Shown: in pieces, positions 58,241 through 64,000 of the stretch | Numbering within the stretch: the first letter of the stretch is position 1 | Layout: every line of letters begins with the position of its first letter | Assembly (NCBI RefSeq): GCF_000697965.2 | Contig: NZ_CP015881.1 | Coordinates: 248,001-312,000 of the forward strand | Source: Ensifer adhaerens | GTDB taxonomy: Bacteria; Pseudomonadota; Alphaproteobacteria; Rhizobiales; Rhizobiaceae | Reading direction: 5' to 3' | Length of the DNA: 64,000 nucleotides | The notes under the pieces: generated by a model | What the model was told of the DNA's origin: nothing | Seen by the model: only the letters and a program-made list of their open reading frames with translations | The model's database searches: none | Position numbers and translations under genes: made by a program

Positions 58241-58567
58241 TCAGGACGGCATGTCGCGCGAAAGCGCCTCGGGCGAACCCATGCGGCCGTCGGGCAGCTT
58301 CATCGTCGTGCAGGTGCCGCCGTCGACGAATTTCCAGGCATTGCCCTGATAGTCGACGGTGGATGTTGCCTGGCACGTCGTGCCCGGGCCGGCGGCGCAA
58401 TCGTTCTGGCCCTTGAGCGCGACGCCGAAGCATTTCTCCTTGCCGGCATCCATGGCGGACTTGACCTGCGCTTCAGTCAGTGGGCTCGCAACCGCGAGCG
58501 ACGACAGGGCGGCGGCGACCGCGCTTGCCAGCATTGCGCTGCTGATCGTGGACTTCATGGACATCAT
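58241..58567 (-). CDS. bufA: Bufferin-type RiPP metallophore precursor (DUF2282)
   Basis: 108 residues from ATG 58567 (GGAGATAAT upstream). Residues 1-28 form a long Sec signal peptide ending LAVASP, so the product is periplasmic. The core has four Cys in the DUF2282 pattern: EKCFGVA (Cys46), NDCAAG (Cys57), TTCQAT (Cys65) and GTCTTM (Cys86), with the conserved [11 protein letters not shown]. In Caulobacter, DUF2282 precursors are modified by the DUF692 enzyme into copper-binding bufferins that protect the periplasm. First gene of the operon, behind an ECF-type promoter. Confidence 0.93.
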   Translation of the reverse strand: MMSMKSTISSAMLASAVAAALSSLAVASPLTEAQVKSAMDAGKEKCFGVALKGQNDCAAGPGTTCQATSTVDYQGNAWKFVDGGTCTTMKLPDGRMGSPEALSRDMPS

Positions 58568-58623
58568 ATTATCTCCGTGTTGAACTGTTCCCGTGCGTCC
58601 TGTCTGAGGCGCACATCGGGTCT

Positions 58624-58649
58624 TTCGCCGCGGCGACACCGGGCGTTAC
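58624..58649 (-). promoter_or_regulatory. SigF-type ECF promoter of the bufferin operon
   Basis: On the minus strand GTAACG, exactly 16 bases, then CGAA. The Caulobacter SigF consensus is GTAACC-N16-CGAA, so five of six -35 bases, the spacing and the -10 all match. The -10 lies 57 bases before the bufA start. The cognate sigma gene is divergent and adjacent. Confidence 0.75.
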
Positions 58650-58729
58650 ATAACGTTGGCAACACGCTTTCGTGATGGGCTCGCGAGGTCGGTCTGAGCA
58701 GACAGCGGCCGCGAATTTGAGATAGCCGT

Positions 58730-58754
58730 GTAACAAACGCCGGGAATCGGCGAA
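58730..58754 (+). promoter_or_regulatory. Candidate autoregulatory ECF promoter of the sigma gene
   Basis: GTAACA and CGAA separated by 15 bases, one fewer than at the bufA promoter. It ends 18 bases before the GTG start, leaving a short leader that still includes the GGGAAGGAAAGG ribosome site. Good motif but non-ideal spacing. Confidence 0.5.
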
Positions 58755-58772
58755 TGGGAAGGAAAGGCGCGG

Positions 58773-59309
58773 GTGAGCGGCGCGGACGACGAACATCTCG
58801 CAAGACTTCTCCGCGCGGCCGTGGCCGGCGACGAAAAAGCCTATGCCGACTTCCTGCGGGACGCAGCGCAGGCGATCCGTGGTTGGGCCCGACGTTGGAC
58901 CATCGGCGGAGGCGTCGATGCTGAGGACGTCGTGCAGGAGGCGCTGCTGGCAGTGCACGTCAAGCGCCACACCTGGCGGGAGGATGCGCCGGTCATACCG
59001 TGGCTGCATGCCATTGCCAGGCACAAATACGTCGATGCCGTGCGTCGTCAGGCTCGCCGCCCGACGGTCGGCATTGAGGGGCTTGAAGACACGCTGGCAA
59101 GCGTCGAGACGGAAAAGGCCAGGGATTGGGAAATCGGCCGGGCGCTGGAAGGGCTGGCACCTGGGCAGCGCTCAGTGGTCAACGCGATTTCGATCGAGGG
59201 TTTCACGGTGGCTGAGACGGCGCAGAAACTGGACATGAATGAAACGGCGGTTCGGGTGGCGCTTCACCGAGGCCTTGCTGCAATCGCCCGCCGATTTGGA
59301 CGAAACTGA
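58773..59309 (+). CDS. sigF: ECF-family RNA polymerase sigma factor, SigF-type
   Basis: 178 residues from GTG 58773 (AAGGAAAGG upstream). Sigma-2 region: WARRWTIGGGVDAEDVVQEALLAVHVKRHTWRED and PWLHAIARHKYVDAVRRQARR. Sigma-4 region: LEGLAPGQRSVVNAISIEGFTVAETAQKLDMNETAVRVALHRGLAAIAR. Followed 2 bases later by the anti-sigma gene and divergent from the bufferin operon. In Caulobacter this sigma/anti-sigma type responds to copper and other metals and turns on bufferin genes. Confidence 0.92.
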   Translation: MSGADDEHLARLLRAAVAGDEKAYADFLRDAAQAIRGWARRWTIGGGVDAEDVVQEALLAVHVKRHTWREDAPVIPWLHAIARHKYVDAVRRQARRPTVGIEGLEDTLASVETEKARDWEIGRALEGLAPGQRSVVNAISIEGFTVAETAQKLDMNETAVRVALHRGLAAIARRFGRN

Positions 59310-59311
59310 CC

Positions 59312-59950
59312 ATGGACACGAACGACCTCATCAAGGCTCTCGCAGCGGACAATCGGCGACCCGGCCTGCCGATGAACACCGTATGGTCCGGCGTCGCCAT
59401 CGGCGCACTCGTCCTTGCCGGTGTCGTGTTCTCGATCCTGCTCGGGCCGCGGCCGGATATCGCCGCTGCCGCCGAGACGGTGCGGTTCCTGTTCAAATTC
59501 GTGGTGACTATCGCGCTCGCCACGGCCGCTTTTGCGGCCATGCGCGTTGCCGCATGGCCCGACGCGGATCCGCGCAAGCTGGTGCCCTACCTTGCCGTCG
59601 CGCCGGCGCTCGTTGTCGGCGGTGTGTTGCTCGAGCTTCTTGCAGTGCCATCCGGTAGCTGGGTGACGAAACTCGTTGGAACCAACTATTTGGTCTGCAT
59701 GACCTTCATTCCGCTGATCGGCCTTGCGCCCTTGGCGCTGTTCCTTCTCGCACTGCGCCATGGCGCCCCGTCGCGTCCCGGGCTTGCAGGCGCCCTGGCA
59801 GGGCTCGCGGCCGGCGGCATCGCCGCGACCTTCTACGCGGCCCACTGCCCGGACGATTCACCGCTTTTCGTCGCGACCTGGTACACGATCGCGGTCCTCA
59901 TGCTGACGGTGCTTGGGGCGTTGGGCGGCCGTTGGGCGCTTCGCTGGTAG
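59312..59950 (+). CDS. nrsF: NrsF-type (DUF1109) membrane anti-sigma factor
   Basis: 212 residues, about six membrane segments after a short cytoplasmic N-terminus (TNDLIKALAADNRRPGLPMNTVWSGV). DUF1109 features include RVAAWPDADPRKLVPYLAVAPALVVGG and a GTNYLVCMTFIPLIGLAPLALFLLALRHGAP loop. Cys is present in NYLVCMTFIP and AAHCPDD, consistent with the metal/thiol-sensing idea for NrsF. It holds the SigF-type factor inactive at the membrane until stress (family knowledge). Confidence 0.9.
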   Translation: MDTNDLIKALAADNRRPGLPMNTVWSGVAIGALVLAGVVFSILLGPRPDIAAAAETVRFLFKFVVTIALATAAFAAMRVAAWPDADPRKLVPYLAVAPALVVGGVLLELLAVPSGSWVTKLVGTNYLVCMTFIPLIGLAPLALFLLALRHGAPSRPGLAGALAGLAAGGIAATFYAAHCPDDSPLFVATWYTIAVLMLTVLGALGGRWALRW

Positions 59951-59986
59951 GGCCGGCCATATGAGCCTTCGCCGGCGTTCAAAACA

Positions 59987-60012
59987 AAAAAGGCCGGCAA
60001 TGCCGACCTTTT
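59987..60012 (+). terminator. Terminator after nrsF
   Basis: A-rich left flank and the hairpin AAAGGCCGGC / GCCGACCTTT with loop AAT and one mismatch, running into CCTTTT. It can function on both strands between the convergent nrsF and DeoR genes. Confidence 0.65.
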
Positions 60013-60204
60013 CCCGCTCGCTGCGTCACACTGCCAGTACATCCGTGGTCAGCGTTTGCGCGCGAACTACGCCCGGAGCCTTCGGTTGATCATGTCCGTC
60101 AGGCTCCACGGGCAATTTCTTGATGCCTATGTGTGGTGCCGCACCAAAGGTTTCAAGCCCCTGGCAAGAGATCGCCGCGGGCTTCCATCGCTTCGGCCCT
60201 TACA

Positions 60205-60996
60205 CTAGCAATGAATGCTGACGCCGTGTTCGCGCAGTAGCGAGACGAGACGCTCCTCCGGCAATTCATTGGTTACCAGCGCATCGATATCGGCAAGCGA
60301 AGCCAGGCGCACCAGCGCACGCCGGCCAAACTTGCTGCTGTCGACGGCGAGGATCACCCGCTCGGCCTGGCGCATTGCGGCCGAGACGGCGGCGACTTCG
60401 GCATGGTCGTCGTCGCCGATATCGCCGTCCTGATCGATGCCGCTGACCGAGATGATGGCGACGTCGAATTTGAACTTGCGGATATAGTCGGCGGTCTCCT
60501 CGCGAAACACGCCGGCATCCACTTGCCGCACGAAGCCGCCGGGCACCGCGACGGCAAAGCTGCTGCTTTCGCTGAGCGTGGTTGCGACGCGCAGACTGTA
60601 GGTGACGACACGAAGATCGCGGCGCTTGAGCAGGCCGCGCGCCACCGCTTCGCAGGTCGTGCCGGTGTCGAGGAAGACGGCAGCGCCGTCGGCAACAAGC
60701 TCGGCGGTCAGTTGCCCGATGCGTTCCTTCACCTCCGCGTTGTCGATGCGCCGTTGGCGGTAGATGTTGGGATCAACCGGGGTCGCAATGGTCGCGCCGC
60801 CGTGCAGGCGCCGCACCTTGCCCTCCTGTTCGAGCGCCATGATATCGCGCCGTGCCGTCTGGGTGGTGACGCCGAACAGGCCGGTGATCTCCTCGATCGA
60901 GATATAGTGGTTCTTCTCGAGGTGGCTGAGAAGCTGCGCCTGCCGGCGCGTCTTCTTGTCCCCATCCGCAATATCCCGATCGTCCATCACCCTCAT
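60205..60996 (-). CDS. DeoR-family transcriptional regulator
   Basis: 263 residues. The N-terminal helix-turn-helix is LLSHLEKNHYISIEEITGLFGVTTQTARRDIMALEQEGKVRRLHGGA, a standard DeoR signature. The sugar-phosphate-binding C-terminal domain has IFLDTGTTCEAVARGLL-like, PGGFVRQVDAGVF and AVDSSKFGRRALVRL phrases. It is divergent from the autotransporter gene with 239 bases between starts. DeoR proteins usually respond to sugar phosphates; the regulated gene here is probably itself and/or the autotransporter. Confidence 0.9.
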   Translation of the reverse strand: MRVMDDRDIADGDKKTRRQAQLLSHLEKNHYISIEEITGLFGVTTQTARRDIMALEQEGKVRRLHGGATIATPVDPNIYRQRRIDNAEVKERIGQLTAELVADGAAVFLDTGTTCEAVARGLLKRRDLRVVTYSLRVATTLSESSSFAVAVPGGFVRQVDAGVFREETADYIRKFKFDVAIISVSGIDQDGDIGDDDHAEVAAVSAAMRQAERVILAVDSSKFGRRALVRLASLADIDALVTNELPEERLVSLLREHGVSIHC

Positions 60997-61098
60997 CCTG
61001 ATTGCCCCTCAGCACGCTTTGCTACCATAGGGCCGACGCCGATCTCCAAGGAAATCAGCGCAGCACCTATGGGCCGCGCGAAATTTTATGGCGCCCCA

Positions 61099-61154
61099 TG
61101 AAATGTTGTAAAACTGACATTTGACTCGCTTAATGTCCGCAATCGTACATTTCA
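61099..61154. promoter_or_regulatory. Inverted repeat in DeoR/autotransporter promoter region
   Basis: TGAAATGT (61099-61106) and its exact complement ACATTTCA (61147-61154) are 40 bases apart; a third ACATTT lies between them at 61117. The stretch is AT-rich and sits between the divergent start codons. It is a candidate DeoR operator set. Confidence 0.35.
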
Positions 61155-61235
61155 GTGAACTCTTCCGCTCATCAACATCATCGCCATGAAGGTATTGTGA
61201 CGGAGCGTGTTCGCATCGCGACATTGGAGCAAGAT

Positions 61236-64000
61236 ATGAGACAACGTGGACACCACCTCCGCGGGGTGCGGGCTTTTGCGCGCCTCACGCAACCGTTGCG
61301 CCTGGCGACGGCGATCCTTCTGTGCGGAACGAGCCTGACGCTCTCGGCGGCGGAGGCGCGCGCCGCCGACGACAGCATGAAGATCCTGACGCTCAACACC
61401 TGGCTGGACCGCTTCAAGGCCAACCCGAGCGTGATGTCGGACTTCTTCATAAAGGGAAACTACGACGTCCTGACCTTCCAGGAGTTTCGCGCCAACAGCA
61501 CCTACGCCCGTGACATCCCGGGCATCCTGAAGAATGCGGGCCTTGGCACCTACGCGACGCGTCAGGACAGCGATACCGGCGTGTTCTCGCGTCTCCCCGG
61601 CACCTTCGGCGCCAGCACGCTCGGCGACATCGTGACCTACACGGTGGTCGACCCTACCGTCAGCAAGCCGCAGGTGGTCGTCGGCACCACGCACCTCAAC
61701 TATTACGACCCGCCGACGACCCGCATCAACGAAGCCAAGGGCATCAATCAATGGGCCAAGTCCGAGACGCGGCCCATCATCCTCACCGGCGACTTCAACG
61801 CCGGCGACGTCTCCGAGCGCGGCCTGCATTCTGTCAGCCAGCAGGAATTGCTGCTGAAAACCTACGTCAAGAACCCGACCAACAGCTTCTACATGAGCCT
61901 GCTGCGCGACTATGCAAAAGACCAGCAGAAGCTGGACGCCTATATCGCCGAGTGGAAGGGCAAGGGTGCTTCGGCGATCAACGCCTCGACGGTTCCCTCT
62001 GGCCTCTTTGCCGACGAGATGTATCCGGTTGCCGGCAACCTGCCGCAGACGATGAACATCCTGAAGAAGCAGTTCCAGATCTTGCAGCTTCCAAACGAGC
62101 GCGAGCAGTTCTCGCCGCATGGCTTGAACGACGGCAGTGTCACCTGGCCGTCGCACGGCGAAGACGCCACCAACACCTGGGCAAGCTGGCACCGGGTCAA
62201 GATCGATCACTTCCTGGCGTCGCGTCCCTTCGGCAAGTGGTGGACGCTCGCCGACGATCCGAAGGATCCCTATTCGGGCGTCATCACCGACGTCAGCTAC
62301 GTGACCAATCCGAATGGATCGAAGACGCCGCTTTCGGACCACGAGCCGGTTGCGCACACAGTGCGCTGGGTCGGTCCGGTGCTGCAGAACTACACGGATC
62401 CGGCGACAGCGACGCCCAGGACCCGGATCGTCTGGGGCGATGAAGCATCGACCTTCGCCGAGAAGGGCAAGGTCTTCAACCTTAGCCGCAACAACATGCG
62501 CAACGACGTCTATCTCGGCCAGATCGCCGACGAGAACGGCCTGCCAATTCTGGCCGGTCTGACCGACCAGGAGAAGAAGACGCTGCTTGATTGCAAGAGC
62601 AGCGATCCGCGCTTCCAGCAGGCGATCCGCGACTATTGCATCGACGATCATTCGTTCATCGGCGAAACGCTGGTGACCGACGGAGGTACCGTTGTGGTCG
62701 AAGAGGACGCTGCGCTTGGCAGCGCTGCGGCCAAGCTGAGGCTCGATGGCGGGGCCCTCAGGATCGCCGGTCGCGACATGCATCAGATCAACCGCGATAT
62801 CGTTCTCGAAGGCGTCGGTGGCGCGCTCGATGTGGCGGACGCCGCCAACGTGGTTGCCGTCAACAAGTCGATCAGCGGCAGCGGCGGTCTCACCAAGCTC
62901 GGCGCCGGCGCGCTCGTGCTTAACGGCCAGAACACCTATACCGGCGCGACCGTGGTCAAGTCCGGCTTGCTTTCGGTGCAAGGGTCGATCGCCTCGTCAT
63001 CGGGCCTGACCATCGAAAAGGACGGCACCATCGGCGGCATCGGGACGTTCGGCAGCATCATGATTGCCGACGGCGGCGTGATTGCCCCCGGTAATTCGAT
63101 CGGCACGCTCAACGTTGCCGGCGATATCAATTTTGCAGCGGGCTCGACCTATGAGGTCGAGGCCAACGACAAGGGCGAGAGCGACAAGATCGTCGCGTCA
63201 GGCAAGGCGACGCTCAACGGCGGCTCTGTCCTGGCGCTCGCAGCCAATGGCAGCTATGCGCCGCAGACCAACTACACGATCCTGACGGCGGCCGGCGGCG
63301 TGACCGGTACCTTTGCCGACGTCGCATCGAGCCTCGTCTTCCTCGATCCGACGCTCGGCTACGACGCCAACAACGTGACGCTGACACTCAGCCGCAACGA
63401 CATCCGCTTCGCGGATGTCACGGAAACCGCCAACCAGCGGGCAACGGCGATCGCCGCAGAAAGCCTCGGCTTCTCCAATGCAGCCTATTCGGCGCTCACC
63501 AACCTCGACCGCGCGCAGGCGCGTTTTGCCTTCGACCAGCTCTCGGGTGAAATCCATGCCTCGACCAAGGGTATGCTGCTGCAGGACGGCCTGCTCCTGA
63601 ACGCTGCAGCCACCAACCGCATCCGCGCGGCTTTCGGCGATGACAGCACCAAGGCGACGCCAGTGCTTGCCTATGGCGAAGGCGGCATCGAAAGCGTTGC
63701 TGCCGATACGGACCGCTTCGCCTTCTGGAGCCAGGCCTTCGGCACCTGGGGCGATACGGATGGCAACGGCAATGCGGCGGGCTTCCAGCGTAACGTCGGC
63801 GGCTTTCTCATGGGCGCCGATGGCCTCGTCGGCGACAACTGGCGCGCCGGTCTCTTCGGCGGCTACAGCCGCTCGTCCTTCGATGTGGTCGACCGTCGTT
63901 CCTCCGGGGACAGCGACAACTACCACATCGGTGCCTATGCCGGGACCGGGCTTGGCGCGCTGTCGCTGACAGCGGGTGCGACCTATAGCTGGCATCGCAT
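61236..64000 (+). CDS. Autotransporter with endonuclease/exonuclease/phosphatase passenger (3' truncated by window)
   Basis: Open from ATG 61236 (GGAGCAAGAT upstream) to the window edge, at least 921 residues. Signal peptide about 1-43 (ATAILLCGTSLTLSAAEARA). An EEP-superfamily catalytic domain (about 45-375) has all key motifs: MKILTLNTW, FQEF, VGTTHLNYY, ILTGDFNAGD, and SDHEPVAH. A region with a passenger-associated beta repeat (GGLTKLGAGALVLNGQNTYTGATVV, about 549-575) follows, then the start of the C-terminal beta-barrel (FWSQAFGTWG, MGADGLVGDNWRAGLFGGYS). The predicted product is surface-exposed or secreted; substrates may be DNA, RNA, inositol phosphates or sphingomyelin. A divergent DeoR gene lies upstream. 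Confidence 0.85.
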   Translation, partial: MRQRGHHLRGVRAFARLTQPLRLATAILLCGTSLTLSAAEARAADDSMKILTLNTWLDRFKANPSVMSDFFIKGNYDVLTFQEFRANSTYARDIPGILKNAGLGTYATRQDSDTGVFSRLPGTFGASTLGDIVTYTVVDPTVSKPQVVVGTTHLNYYDPPTTRINEAKGINQWAKSETRPIILTGDFNAGDVSERGLHSVSQQELLLKTYVKNPTNSFYMSLLRDYAKDQQKLDAYIAEWKGKGASAINASTVPSGLFADEMYPVAGNLPQTMNILKKQFQILQLPNEREQFSPHGLNDGSVTWPSHGEDATNTWASWHRVKIDHFLASRPFGKWWTLADDPKDPYSGVITDVSYVTNPNGSKTPLSDHEPVAHTVRWVGPVLQNYTDPATATPRTRIVWGDEASTFAEKGKVFNLSRNNMRNDVYLGQIADENGLPILAGLTDQEKKTLLDCKSSDPRFQQAIRDYCIDDHSFIGETLVTDGGTVVVEEDAALGSAAAKLRLDGGALRIAGRDMHQINRDIVLEGVGGALDVADAANVVAVNKSISGSGGLTKLGAGALVLNGQNTYTGATVVKSGLLSVQGSIASSSGLTIEKDGTIGGIGTFGSIMIADGGVIAPGNSIGTLNVAGDINFAAGSTYEVEANDKGESDKIVASGKATLNGGSVLALAANGSYAPQTNYTILTAAGGVTGTFADVASSLVFLDPTLGYDANNVTLTLSRNDIRFADVTETANQRATAIAAESLGFSNAAYSALTNLDRAQARFAFDQLSGEIHASTKGMLLQDGLLLNAAATNRIRAAFGDDSTKATPVLAYGEGGIESVAADTDRFAFWSQAFGTWGDTDGNGNAAGFQRNVGGFLMGADGLVGDNWRAGLFGGYSRSSFDVVDRRSSGDSDNYHIGAYAGTGLGALSLTAGATYSWHR

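Noticed and set aside
61152..62981. Minus-strand open frame opposite the autotransporter
   Set aside because: The plus strand encodes intact EEP motifs and a signal peptide; the minus frame shows none.

Overview
The window reads as a GC-rich alphaproteobacterial chromosome or megaplasmid segment, most likely Rhizobiaceae (Sinorhizobium/Ensifer-like). The basis is gene content (Ytf-type sugar ABC operon, FCD-type GntR regulators, TctABC with TctDE, an NrsF-type anti-sigma factor), the strong GC3 codon bias that produces long antisense shadow frames, and one compound palindrome of rhizobial type. I saw no rRNA, tRNA, CRISPR, transposase or phage genes. The last gene runs off the right edge.

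Layout. 160-5501: sugar (galactofuranose-type) ABC importer of four genes plus a GntR regulator, followed by an FAD monooxygenase (5652-7175). 7281-11585: RND efflux pair. 11991-14198: catalase-peroxidase KatG. 14638-16926: large membrane-anchored protein of unknown function with an acidic duplicated linker, then a decayed esterase. 17669-20740: three AraC regulators in tandem. 20887-27156: a same-strand cluster of YcaC-type hydrolase, XapX, Tat-exported amidohydrolase with a Cys/His tail, a small secreted protein, DoxX, an MFS exporter and an alpha/beta hydrolase. 27258-27314: palindromic element. 27380-32849: beta-propeller protein with a TPR/HTH regulator, two MFS transporters, and a GntR regulator with a likely operator.

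33069-38036 is a tightly packed five-gene signalling operon. It encodes a degenerate ATPase-like protein, a STAS-like domain fused to a SAM methyltransferase, a membrane-sensor PP2C phosphatase, a HATPase-type kinase and a STAS protein, with a GGDEF-EAL protein (38185-39861) upstream. This is a partner-switching module with an unusual methyltransferase component. 40392-45515: two adenine-deaminase paralogues around an NCS2 purine permease, with a divergent LysR regulator.

46623-49167: dehydratase, ornithine-cyclodeaminase-family protein and YheO-type regulator, translationally coupled. 49322-55838: tripartite tricarboxylate transporter TctABC with divergent TctDE-type two-component genes and an extra periplasmic binding protein. 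55884-58567: a bufferin (copper-binding RiPP) operon (DUF2282 precursor, DUF692 MNIO enzyme, DUF2063 partner, DoxX), divergent from an ECF sigma/NrsF anti-sigma pair (58773-59950). A GTAAC/CGAA promoter motif lies in front of the precursor gene. 60205-64000: DeoR regulator divergent from an autotransporter whose passenger begins with an endonuclease/exonuclease/phosphatase domain.
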